NCBI GenBank assembly: GCA_025356815.1
Contig: JANXQL010000007.1
Location: 57,483 to 121,482 of the forward strand
DNA from: Pseudomonadota bacterium
GTDB taxonomy: Bacteria; Pseudomonadota; Gammaproteobacteria; Steroidobacterales; Steroidobacteraceae
DNA: 64,000 nucleotides
Reading direction: 5' to 3'
Shown: positions 19,055-28,317 of the stretch, one piece after another
Layout of the letters: each line of letters opens with the position of its first letter
Numbering within the stretch: the first letter of the stretch is position 1
Position numbers and translations under genes: made by a program
The notes under the pieces: generated by a model
Told to the model about the DNA's origin: nothing
What the model saw: only the letters and a program-made list of their open reading frames with translations
Database searches by the model: none

Positions 19055-22000
19055 CTTTGCTCCTTGTGCGGCGGCTCGTCGACGACGAACCACGGCGTCC
19101 TGCGCCCATCCAGGTACATGCGCTGCATTTCCTCGAGCGTCAACGGACGCGATCCGCGGCGGCCGAAAACCGCGACCTGCCCACCGCTCTCATCCACCGC
19201 CCGGTCACGCTCCAGCGGTCGCGACAGCGACAGTGCCGGGGATGCCGTCGGGTAGGTCGCGATCCACTGCGGATGGGGATCAGGCGCAAACCCGTAAAAA
19301 TCGGGCTGCGTGTCGGGAGCGATCAGTTGCAGCACCTTCAGTCCACCCGCCCCGTCGGCGACGTAAGCAAACAAGGACGCGTTGGTCGCGGCGACGACGA
19401 CGTCACGCGTGTCGGCGAGCCGGCCGTCAGCGTTGAAGATCGACTGCAGCCGCGGACGCTCCGGCACTGTCACGTCGACCACCGCGAGGCCGTCACGCCC
19501 GTCGGCGACCCAGGCGTAGGTGCGAGATACGAACAGCTTGTGCGCATCCGTCAGCGAGACGCGTGCGCCCGGTACGAGCAGGGGACTCTCCGGGTCGGTC
19601 ACGTCAATGACCGCAAGGCCGGCCCGATCAGTCACAAACAGGTACCGGAACTGCAGCATTGCGGCGCGCGCGTCGTCCAGCGGAATGGTGGCGAGCACCC
19701 GCGGCGCCTTCGCGTCAGTGAAGTCCGCGACCACCAGTCCCACGTCCGCCAGGATGTACACGTAGCGGCCGCCGATCACCACGGAGCGGGCGCCCCTGAG
19801 CAGCCCATCCGGGTTCCAGGTCAGCGCCCGGGTTAGGCGGTTATTCCTGAAGTCCCCATCCAGGAGCGTGTCGATGTCGACTAGCACCAGCCCCTCGACG
19901 CGGTCGGTCACGAACGCGTAACGGTACACGTCAAGGAACGGCTGCTCGAGGTTGTCATGGCGCATCAGCTCGCCCTGATTACGCGATGGACGCACCGGTT
20001 GGGTCGTCGCAAGCACCACGCAGCTCGCGTCGCGGGTCGACACATGCGTGTCGTGCCCGAGTGGCGAGAATGGGCCGGTGAGGATCCGCTCGCTGACGCC
20101 CTTGTTGGCGATGCTCGCCACGTCGTAGACGCGCAGACCCTTGGCGCCCTCGGCGACGTACAGGTACTCGCCGCGCTGCTGCACGCAGCTGGCCGGTCCT
20201 GATGAGTGCCCGGAGGCGGACGCAAGCTTGCGGCCACGCGCCAGGTGCAGGGCGTAGTAGTCGGGGTAGGCATAGCGATGCAGGTAGCTGCCGATGACGG
20301 CCTGCGGCTCCTCCCACTCGGTGACCTGCACCGCGTCGATCGCACGCTCCGTGCCCACATAGGCATTCAGTCCCAGGAAGTTGATGTACTGCGTCCCTTG
20401 GCCGAGCGTCTGGGCCATCACCGCGTTGTTGTCGCCCGCGGCGGCGAGGTGGCAGTCGGTGCAGGTCTTGGTCTCGGTCTTGCGCTCGGTGTGCGGGTAA
20501 TGCGGATTCATCGCCTGCGAGCTGTAGCCGGATGCCGCGATCGGCGGCTGCTGCACGTAGATATGCTCGCGGTTGGCGTTGGTGGAGGAGAGCACGAGCG
20601 CCGAGGAGGAGCGCACCGGGGCGATCTTGCCGTTCTCGACCGGCCCGCGGCGACCGAGCAGGAACACGTCATCGCGCGCGACCTGCGGGTTGTAGGTCGC
20701 GTAGTTGCGTGCCGACCCGCCCTCGAAGCGATGCTTGTCAGTCTTCCAGTTGGCTTCGATTGGCAGGTGGCAGCCGCCGCAGCTGGTCGTCCACGACGTA
20801 TGGCACGTGTAGCACTCCATGCTGTCGTCGCTGTGCGCGAGTTCTGGCCAGCGTACGTCGGTTCCCCAGTGCTGGGCGGCAGGGTCCCGCGCCATCAGCT
20901 TGGCTCGCGCCGCGCGCTCGTTGTAGCGGGGGTTCCCCGGCGTCACGGAATCCTTCACCAGCGAAACCACCCATTCCCTGGACGGCTCGACTGCCGAGCG
21001 CTGAATCAGCTGTCCGCCGCGCCACTCGAACCGCAGCCGGCCATCGGGATTGCGGATGGTCGCGAGGTCCGTGCCATTGGGACTCGCCGCGGGACCCGAC
21101 GTACGCAGCGTTGGATAGGACCGCACTGTGCCGTGACAGTCCTTGCAGTCGATCTCGACCGCCTGCGCCACCTCGCCCTGCAGGTGCCCGGTCCCGTGCG
21201 CGTCCTGGGCGTAGTGGCAGTCCACGCAGTGCATGCCGACGTCGACGTGCACCGAGGCCATGTGCACTGTCTTCGCCCACTTGTCCGGGTCGTCGTTCGC
21301 GACGATCGCGCCGGCCTTGTCGAGCAGGTGCCCCTTGCGATCGCGCTTGTATACGCCGCGAAAGTTCCAGCCGTGGCCGTGATAGTCGGCGAACTGGGTG
21401 TCATGCAGTCCGGGATTGAGGTCCGCGACCTTGCGGGTGAAATCCAGATCAGCCCAGTTGCCGCGCGGCGCCGCTCCTTCGGGATTGCGGTCGAGGACGC
21501 GTCGCGCCTCTTCCGCCGTCGGATAGCGCTGCTTGGCCGGCCACATGGCCGGCGCGTCGGCTTCGTAGTCCCACATCGTGTAGCCGTAGAACGTGTTCAT
21601 GAACATGTTCGGCTGGTGCATGTGGCAGATCATGCACTGGCTGGACGGGATGCTGCGGGTGAACGCGTGGCGCAGCGGATGGCCGGGTTCATTTCGCGGA
21701 ATCACCGGATCGATCTGCTGGGAAGTGCCGTCGTGCCCGAAGCGTGCGTACGGACCTGAATGCGCCTCGTCGCGGTCGTTCGCATACACGACGTGGCAGC
21801 CGCTGCAGCCCGAGGACCGGTAGTCGCCAGGCTGGTCGTTGGTGCCAAGAAACCAGCCGAGTGGGTCGTTCAGGCGGGTCTTGTGGATATTGAGGACAGG
21901 CACCGCAATACGCGCGCCGGTCCCGGGACCCCGCGACGACTGGTGAAAATCAGGGCGGCCGGGCTCCTCCAGCCGCTGTAGCGACCCTGCGACGTTCGGC

Positions 22001-22830
22001 AGGCCCGTCTCCGCAAACACGTTGGATACGTTGCGCCCACCGTCCTCGAAGACGCGGAAGATGTCGGCCGGCGCCAGTGTCTCGTAGGCAGGTAGCGGAT
22101 AGAGGCGTGGTATGACGCCGTGCCGCTCCGCCTCGGCAGCGGCGAGCGGCGGGCCGTCGATGACCGCGGGCTTGCCCTCGCGCGTATAGCCTTCGCCGAC
22201 CAGGTAGTGCTTGAACGGCAGGATTCCGTTGTTGTAGGCGGCACCGCCCCAGAACATCGCATTGGTAGACATCAGGCTGCGCTCTGCCGCCTCGATGACC
22301 CTGACGTGACAGGCACCGCAGGCCTCGCGAGCGATGCGGAAGTCCCCGGGGTTGCGAAAGCGGATGTATTCCGGCGCTTCGTGGTTGAGCAGCGTGTAGC
22401 TGCGCTGTGGGTTCGCGCTCGACGGAAAGCCCCAGCGGCCCGGAAAGCGTGGCAGCACATGCGCCCGGTCACGCACCTCGCCATAGTGAGCGTCGTGAGC
22501 ATCGTTCGCACCGATCCAGCGCACGCTGGCGTCGCCACCGTGACAGTCGATGCAACCGAGCACGACGGACGCGGACACGTGCATGGATGCCGCATCGCTG
22601 GCCGTATGGCATGACAGGCAGCCAAGGCTCTTGGCGTCGGCCTGCTGCTGCGCCTGGCTGTAAGGCGCCGGCGGTGCCGTGACCCAGTGACGCTCGACAG
22701 GCCGCTCCTCGTCACTGCCGGGAGTCACCGCGTGGGCGATGGCGACCAGGGCGAGGAGACCGACCGGCAGTCGCCGGCCGATGCTGCGTCCAAACATGCG
22801 AAGGGCTGAGGTCTGGGGGCGAGGATGCAT
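19051..22830 (-). CDS. Large secreted decaheme cytochrome c with C-terminal LVIVD-type beta-propeller
   Basis: Ten CXXCH motifs (CLSCH, CIDCH, CGACH, CSGCH, CMICH, CVDCH, CKDCH, CYTCH, CGGCH, CTDCH) then repeats YLYVAEGAKGLRVYDV, YAFVTDRVEGLVLVDI, YVYILADVGLVVADFTD, YLFVTDRAGLAVIDVTD, YAWVADGRDGLAVVDV, FAYVADGAGGLKVLQL. Confidence 0.87.
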   Translation of the reverse strand: MHPRPQTSALRMFGRSIGRRLPVGLLALVAIAHAVTPGSDEERPVERHWVTAPPAPYSQAQQQADAKSLGCLSCHTASDAASMHVSASVVLGCIDCHGGDASVRWIGANDAHDAHYGEVRDRAHVLPRFPGRWGFPSSANPQRSYTLLNHEAPEYIRFRNPGDFRIAREACGACHVRVIEAAERSLMSTNAMFWGGAAYNNGILPFKHYLVGEGYTREGKPAVIDGPPLAAAEAERHGVIPRLYPLPAYETLAPADIFRVFEDGGRNVSNVFAETGLPNVAGSLQRLEEPGRPDFHQSSRGPGTGARIAVPVLNIHKTRLNDPLGWFLGTNDQPGDYRSSGCSGCHVVYANDRDEAHSGPYARFGHDGTSQQIDPVIPRNEPGHPLRHAFTRSIPSSQCMICHMHQPNMFMNTFYGYTMWDYEADAPAMWPAKQRYPTAEEARRVLDRNPEGAAPRGNWADLDFTRKVADLNPGLHDTQFADYHGHGWNFRGVYKRDRKGHLLDKAGAIVANDDPDKWAKTVHMASVHVDVGMHCVDCHYAQDAHGTGHLQGEVAQAVEIDCKDCHGTVRSYPTLRTSGPAASPNGTDLATIRNPDGRLRFEWRGGQLIQRSAVEPSREWVVSLVKDSVTPGNPRYNERAARAKLMARDPAAQHWGTDVRWPELAHSDDSMECYTCHTSWTTSCGGCHLPIEANWKTDKHRFEGGSARNYATYNPQVARDDVFLLGRRGPVENGKIAPVRSSSALVLSSTNANREHIYVQQPPIAASGYSSQAMNPHYPHTERKTETKTCTDCHLAAAGDNNAVMAQTLGQGTQYINFLGLNAYVGTERAIDAVQVTEWEEPQAVIGSYLHRYAYPDYYALHLARGRKLASASGHSSGPASCVQQRGEYLYVAEGAKGLRVYDVASIANKGVSERILTGPFSPLGHDTHVSTRDASCVVLATTQPVRPSRNQGELMRHDNLEQPFLDVYRYAFVTDRVEGLVLVDIDTLLDGDFRNNRLTRALTWNPDGLLRGARSVVIGGRYVYILADVGLVVADFTDAKAPRVLATIPLDDARAAMLQFRYLFVTDRAGLAVIDVTDPESPLLVPGARVSLTDAHKLFVSRTYAWVADGRDGLAVVDVTVPERPRLQSIFNADGRLADTRDVVVAATNASLFAYVADGAGGLKVLQLIAPDTQPDFYGFAPDPHPQWIATYPTASPALSLSRPLERDRAVDESGGQVAVFGRRGSRPLTLEEMQRMYLDGRRTPWFVVDEPPHKEQR

Positions 22831-22835
22831 GGGTC

Positions 22836-24635
22836 TTAGTAGGTCAGCACGAGGTTGGCGAGGACGACCCAGCCGGCGCGGTTGCCGTAGAGCGCCTTCC
22901 AGCCGGCACCGGGCACAAGGTAAGCCGCCGACATCCGCGCTACGATATTCTGGGTCGCGAGTGGCCGCCACGAGGCCGCGAGCGACAGGTCGAGCCCGAT
23001 CCGCCGCGGGATGGGCGCCTGCGCACGCGCAATTTCGAGCGAGGCAGTATTGCCGAAGCGCAGGTCGTTCGCGTTCGCGCTGACCCGCAGCTTCGGCGTG
23101 AGGTCTGCGTCTGCCCCGACGCCGGCCAGCACGAGGCCGGGATTGGTGAAATTCGACTGACCTGATTCCTTCGACGTGCGCAGCGAGGTGAGCAGGCCAT
23201 TGCGCCCGGAAAGTGAAACACGACCGCCCGCGACCAGCGGCACCGGCTCGCGAATCCAGAAGCTCGTATCGGCACCCGCGAACAGCGGGTTCTCGAGGAT
23301 CGCGTCGAAACCCGTCGCCGTGCCGTCAAGCGGGTTGCGATCGGCGCTTTGCACAGCAAGGGACGCGCGCACCCGCAGCCAGCTGAAGTCGCGCGACATC
23401 TCGGCCGCCCCGAAGTACGCGCGCACCCGGTCCGATGCATTGGTGAAGGTGCCGCGCGATTCCCGACCGACCACCCCATAAGTCGAGATGCTCAGGTTCA
23501 GCGGGCCAATGTGCCCGTCGCCGTTGTAGCCAAAATAGGTCACGTCGTAGTCGCGCCCACGACCATCGCCGAGGGATGCGGGTCGCTCGAGAACTCCATT
23601 GATGTCATAGGCGCGCTGCGCACCCTCGCGATTGCGATTGTGGACGATGACCCCCTGCGAGGTGAACCCCGGTCGCGGCAGGTCCTGCACGTAGAGATTC
23701 GCCAGCAGCACCTCGTCGTGACGGATCGCCGCGCCGCCATGACGGAATACGTCATTGAGCCCGGAATTGACGTCCTTATCGAGCCTGCGGAACCAGCCGA
23801 GATTGTACTGGTAGCGGTTATTGTCGCGGATGCCGAACAGCCGCACGCCCAGCGGCGCATCGTTGAACAGGAAGCCGCGAAAGTCCGCCGTCATCGGCTG
23901 GATACCGACCCGGAGGCTGTCGAAGTCGTAACGGCTGGAGACGTTGCGCAGGTGCCGGTCCACGAATGCGGCCTGCAGGCCGAGCGTCGACCGTGTACGT
24001 GTGAGCGGCGCGGCCGCCACCGCGCCGAGAAACCCGCGCTCGGCCACTTCCACGTGGTTGACGCTCACCACCGGCTCCAGGCGAAACTCCCACTCGGGCG
24101 GCTTGAATACCGTGTCGCCCTTGTAGAGCACCGCCTCGAACGCAAGCGTCTGCGCATAGAGCTGGCTCGCGCCGTGGCCGAGCAGGTCGAGGCTCCCTGG
24201 ACGCTGCGTGACCGCGATGCCCACCGGCAAGGGGAAGCTGCGCGGCTCCGCGACCGTGTCCGACACCGCGGTCAGGCTCGTGAACCAGTCCTCGCCGAAT
24301 ACCGGCCGGTCGCCCTTGAGCCAGTTGTTGCCGTGGTACGGATCACGCAGGTTTTCCGGATAACCGAGCGTCGAGACGATCCGCCACCGGTCGGGCAGGC
24401 CGAGGAACCGGCCCGGCTCGGCCGCCCGTGGTGGCAACAGCGCGCCGGGATCGCAGGGCGTTGCCGCGAATGTCGGCAGCTCGTGCGCCTCCGGTGACTG
24501 CCGGCCGGGTTCCGCCGGTTGCTGCGGCGGACAGGGCCCGACCGGCGCCGGGTCGTCGGCCCGTGCGAACTGGGAACACAGCGCGAGCGACGCAACCGCG
24601 AGCAGGCAGGCGGCACGACGCGCGCTAGCGGCCAT
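22836..24635 (-). CDS. Outer-membrane beta-barrel (porin-like) protein
   Basis: Signal peptide AACLLAVASLALCSQFARA, alternating amphipathic strands throughout, C-terminal aromatic strand WVVLANLVLTY; lies between multiheme cytochrome genes. Confidence 0.7.
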   Translation of the reverse strand: MAASARRAACLLAVASLALCSQFARADDPAPVGPCPPQQPAEPGRQSPEAHELPTFAATPCDPGALLPPRAAEPGRFLGLPDRWRIVSTLGYPENLRDPYHGNNWLKGDRPVFGEDWFTSLTAVSDTVAEPRSFPLPVGIAVTQRPGSLDLLGHGASQLYAQTLAFEAVLYKGDTVFKPPEWEFRLEPVVSVNHVEVAERGFLGAVAAAPLTRTRSTLGLQAAFVDRHLRNVSSRYDFDSLRVGIQPMTADFRGFLFNDAPLGVRLFGIRDNNRYQYNLGWFRRLDKDVNSGLNDVFRHGGAAIRHDEVLLANLYVQDLPRPGFTSQGVIVHNRNREGAQRAYDINGVLERPASLGDGRGRDYDVTYFGYNGDGHIGPLNLSISTYGVVGRESRGTFTNASDRVRAYFGAAEMSRDFSWLRVRASLAVQSADRNPLDGTATGFDAILENPLFAGADTSFWIREPVPLVAGGRVSLSGRNGLLTSLRTSKESGQSNFTNPGLVLAGVGADADLTPKLRVSANANDLRFGNTASLEIARAQAPIPRRIGLDLSLAASWRPLATQNIVARMSAAYLVPGAGWKALYGNRAGWVVLANLVLTY

Positions 24636-26604
24636 TGCACGCGTCCTGCACGGTTGAGTCCAGGAACGGGGCCTGTGGGCAGCCGACATAGCGCAGGCGG
24701 GCCCCCTGGGGAGACAATAGGTCACTACGCAGCGCGACAGGCGCGTTACCGAAGCCGCCGAGACGCCGGGCAGCCCCGTCGACGCCCAGTAGCGCGATCA
24801 TGTCATCCTGGTCGACGCCGTCGCCGGAGACGCCGATCGCACCCACCAGCGTCTGGCCGCGATAGATCGGCACGCCGCCGGGGAACACCTGCGCGCCATT
24901 GGCGAGTCCCGCGATCGGCGCCTGCGTCGCAAAGCCAGCGTCGAAGCCACTGACACCCGTGCAGTTCCGGCCCACGTCGGGCGCCGCGCCAAGCACGAAG
25001 CCGACATGCTGGATCAGCGCGTTGTAGACGAGGTCAAGCCCAAAGCCGGTGTTGAACGGGCTCCAGGCGGCGATCGGCGTCGACAGCGGCCCCGGAGGCG
25101 CCGCATCCGTTCCATCGGGATAGAAAGGCCGCGACAGGTTGCCGATCGCGCGCGAACTCCATGCGATCCCGCCATCACCTAGCGCGGCCGGAAGTCCGAG
25201 GAATGAGCGCGTCGCCGTCACGTAGTCGCCGAGCGGCACGTGCCGCAGCGCCGTAAGCCCACCGGCCAGGTGCACCGCGTCGGGCAAGGCCGTGAGCGCG
25301 GCGGCCGCGGCGCTGGAACTCATGAACGCGCTGGTACGGGCCTTCTGCACCGCCACGTCGATGCCAAACAGGGGAGGGTCGCGCGTCCCCGCGACACCAA
25401 GGATCACGCCCTGGCTGTCGACGATGCTGATCGTCACGCGAGCCTGGGAGCCCAGCGGCCGGCGTATCTGCGCGCGCGTGCGATTGGCGACACTCAGCGC
25501 CTCGCGGAGCATTTCGCGAACCTCGTTGGCGTCCAGCGCACCGATGAGCTCGGTGCCCGCCCGCGGCGGGTAGCGAGGCGTGTCGGTCGCATCGACCAGC
25601 ACGTACGCATCCAGTCCCGGGTAGTCGCTCGCGTCCGCTCGCAGGCCGGACGCCGACGTGCCGAACGCAAGTCCGCCGCGCGTCGCCGCCGGCGCATAGC
25701 CAGTCACCGCGACGAGCTGGCCCGCGACGCCGTCGATGCTGGCGAACGCGGGGGCGCTTGTTGGCAACGTGAGCAGGGACGCCGCGGTCGCGTCGGCGAA
25801 GCGCAGCGTCTTCCCGTCGACCGTGAGGTGATCGGCGCGCCGATCCTCGGGCGCGGCAAGTCCGTAGGTTGCCGCCGTTGCGATCTGCTCGTCCGGGTCG
25901 TGGTCGACATCGAAGATGTTGCGATCGATCCCGTAGATTCCGTCGGCGACGACGCCAACGCCGCCCACCGGCGTGCCGCCCACGTACAGAGGCAGGCCGC
26001 CCGGATCGGCGGCAAGACCCAGCGGCGAGCGGCCGGGCCCCGGTCCGGGGAGAGCAGCGGCACGGCCGTTAACGTCCGAGCAAGGCAACTGGCTGAACTG
26101 CACGCCATACAGAGGCCCGCTCGGCGTGGAGGATTCTCCGGGGTTGAAGTGCTCCTGCACGATCTGGCCCGCGGTGCGAGTCGAGAACGCATTGCCTTCG
26201 GTCGACAGGTACGCCGCCGTCAGCGCCTTGGCGACGGCGGCGAGCGCGTCGGGGACGATCACGACGTTCTCGAGCCCACCGCTGGCAAGCCTGGAGCGGA
26301 TCGTGGTGGTCGTGGCGGCGCCGTTCATGCGGAACACGCCGAGCACGTTGCCAACACGGTCGACGACCGCGACCGTCGCCGGCAGGTGCCGCGCCTGTGC
26401 CTCGGCAACCGCCTGCGCGATGACCCGCTCGACGTCAGCCTGCGTGAGCGATGTGAATGCCGAGGCGCACTGTCCGGTGCAGACGGCGCCGGAGGGTGAT
26501 GGGGTCGACGGTACGCCGGAGGACATCGGGTTGCCGCCACCGCAGGCCGTCACCACCAGGGCCATCGTCGCCGCGAGCACGCCTGCTGGTGGTAGATGCG
26601 TCAC
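24625..26604 (-). CDS. Lipoprotein with two GlcG/HbpS-like (heme-binding) domains
   Basis: Lipobox LVVTAC; two copies of the ...ARVxISIVDxxGxVLGVFR... pattern (LTQADVERVIAQAVAEAQARHLPATVAVVDRVGNVLGVFRMNG and LREALSVANRTRAQIRRPLGSQARVTISIVDSQGVILGVAG), each followed by a FPGGVPIYRGQTLVGAIGVSGDG-type segment. Confidence 0.72.
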   Translation of the reverse strand: MTHLPPAGVLAATMALVVTACGGGNPMSSGVPSTPSPSGAVCTGQCASAFTSLTQADVERVIAQAVAEAQARHLPATVAVVDRVGNVLGVFRMNGAATTTTIRSRLASGGLENVVIVPDALAAVAKALTAAYLSTEGNAFSTRTAGQIVQEHFNPGESSTPSGPLYGVQFSQLPCSDVNGRAAALPGPGPGRSPLGLAADPGGLPLYVGGTPVGGVGVVADGIYGIDRNIFDVDHDPDEQIATAATYGLAAPEDRRADHLTVDGKTLRFADATAASLLTLPTSAPAFASIDGVAGQLVAVTGYAPAATRGGLAFGTSASGLRADASDYPGLDAYVLVDATDTPRYPPRAGTELIGALDANEVREMLREALSVANRTRAQIRRPLGSQARVTISIVDSQGVILGVAGTRDPPLFGIDVAVQKARTSAFMSSSAAAAALTALPDAVHLAGGLTALRHVPLGDYVTATRSFLGLPAALGDGGIAWSSRAIGNLSRPFYPDGTDAAPPGPLSTPIAAWSPFNTGFGLDLVYNALIQHVGFVLGAAPDVGRNCTGVSGFDAGFATQAPIAGLANGAQVFPGGVPIYRGQTLVGAIGVSGDGVDQDDMIALLGVDGAARRLGGFGNAPVALRSDLLSPQGARLRYVGCPQAPFLDSTVQDACNGR

Positions 26605-28307
26605 GGCGCCCGTCCCGGCGCCGCGGGCGGCACGACCCAGCGGCCGCGCCGACTGTCGTGAAAGACGTGGCAGGCGGGGCAGCCGCTCGCCACCTTGCCG
26701 CTCGTGCTCGACGCAGAGCCTGCGTGGCAGCGCTGGCACGACTCGATGCCCGGCATCAGTACATCATCGGCCTGCGTCGAGCGCTGCGCTGCGTGGCAGC
26801 GGGTGCAGGCCGTCAGGGTCGTGCCGTGGCGGGAATGATCGAAGCTCGCCGCCGGGAACCAGGCCTGCGCGAGGTGCACCGGCGTCACTTCCCACGGAAC
26901 GACGGCGTCCGGCGTCTGGCGCACCTCATGGCAGACGCTGCAGGCGCGACGTGCGAACAGGTCGCGTGCGACGATCTGGGTCCTCGCCTTCGCGATGCCG
27001 AGCCTGCGCTCACGCTCCGCGGCAGCCAGCGCCGGTCCCGGCGTGGCCGTGAAACGCACGCCCGGACCGCGCGCGGCGGGGTCCGGCCAGCCCTCCAGGT
27101 AACGTGCGCTGTAGTACTCGAGCAGCGTGTTCAGCACGCCTGCCACGTCACCGTGTGGCAGCTGGCGGTCGGGGAACGCCGGATCGAAGTCGAGCCGGTG
27201 ACAACCCTGGCAGTGCTCGGTCATCACGATCGGCTGCATCCGGGCACCCCCAGGCTGCGGCCGATGGCAGTCGCCACAGCCGAGCACGCGCGTCCCATCC
27301 TGTGTCTTCAGTCCGCGTGGGTCGAGGTGCTGCGCGTGCCCGAACTTCAGGTGAGACTTCTCGCGCAGCGTCGGCGAGTCGACCGGGACGCGCCGCAGCC
27401 TGTCGGCGTCGCCAGAGGCGCCTTCGACCTGCAGCGTCACGCGGAACTGCGGATGGCGCGTGCCGAAATCGGTCGCATCGCCCGTCGTGGAGCGTCCGGC
27501 CGTCACCGCTTTGAGGTCCGCATGGCACGGCGTGCACAACGCATCGTCGCGCCGGGTCAACAGAGCCGGCTCGTGACTTGAATGGCAACGCTCGCATCGC
27601 GCGCTGTCCGGATCAGCACCGACCGCGATCCCGGGCGACGCGTGGCGGTGCAGAGCCGGGCCATGGCAGGCGAGGCATGCCTGATTCTCGACTCGCACGA
27701 ACGGTCGCTGGTGACAGGCGTCGCAGCGCCCGCCGATCGTCCGGTGCGCCTCGTGCAGCGCGCCGGTCGACCACGCATGGTCGCACGGCAGCGGCCCGGC
27801 ACGTAGCCCTTCGAGGCTGGCCTTGCCCGACAGCATCACGAACGGCACGACCAGGAACGCCGCGAGGATCCCAAGGAACAGCAGCCACGACCAGCCACGC
27901 TTGCCCAACCGAACCGACCGCAGCCGCAGGCGCGGATCGACCGCCTCGACATCGCTGCCGGCCACGGAGGGATCGAGCTCGAAGGTCAACGCGACGTCGA
28001 TGCCCGCGGGCGGGGCGACGATCGTGAGGATGTTGGCGCCGAGCCGGAGGACGTCGCCGAGGCTGAGTTCCACGTCGCGGACCAGCGCCTCGTTGATGAC
28101 AATCGTCGCGGGCGAGCGGCAACTGAGGACGATGCGCTCGTCGCGCCGGTAGACGCGCGCGTGCTGGAACGCTACCCGCCGATCCTTGAACTGCAGCACC
28201 TGGTCGGTTGCGCGGCCGAGCGTGAGGGCATCGCCCTCGAACACGCGCTCGCGCGTCTCGATCGCGCCACCGGGCGCGCGCGTCAGAAACCGAATGAGGG
28301 CGCGCAT
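26601..28307 (-). CDS. Inner-membrane decaheme cytochrome c with N-terminal FHA-like domain
   Basis: N-term LTLGRATDQVLQFKDRRVAFQHARV...LSLGDVLRLGANILTIV (FHA-like), one TM (WSWLLFLGILAAFLVVPFVML), then ten CXXCH (CDACH, CLACH, CERCH, CTPCH, CGDCH, CQGCH, CSVCH, CTRCH, CQRCH, CPACH). Confidence 0.82.
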   Translation of the reverse strand: MRALIRFLTRAPGGAIETRERVFEGDALTLGRATDQVLQFKDRRVAFQHARVYRRDERIVLSCRSPATIVINEALVRDVELSLGDVLRLGANILTIVAPPAGIDVALTFELDPSVAGSDVEAVDPRLRLRSVRLGKRGWSWLLFLGILAAFLVVPFVMLSGKASLEGLRAGPLPCDHAWSTGALHEAHRTIGGRCDACHQRPFVRVENQACLACHGPALHRHASPGIAVGADPDSARCERCHSSHEPALLTRRDDALCTPCHADLKAVTAGRSTTGDATDFGTRHPQFRVTLQVEGASGDADRLRRVPVDSPTLREKSHLKFGHAQHLDPRGLKTQDGTRVLGCGDCHRPQPGGARMQPIVMTEHCQGCHRLDFDPAFPDRQLPHGDVAGVLNTLLEYYSARYLEGWPDPAARGPGVRFTATPGPALAAAERERRLGIAKARTQIVARDLFARRACSVCHEVRQTPDAVVPWEVTPVHLAQAWFPAASFDHSRHGTTLTACTRCHAAQRSTQADDVLMPGIESCQRCHAGSASSTSGKVASGCPACHVFHDSRRGRWVVPPAAPGRAP

Positions 28308-28317
28308 CGCTAGCCCC

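Noticed and set aside
20206-21759. 517-aa plus-strand ORF antisense to the decaheme-LVIVD gene
   Set aside because: Opposite strand carries ten heme motifs and propeller repeats; the plus-strand product is Arg/Val/His-rich with no domain.
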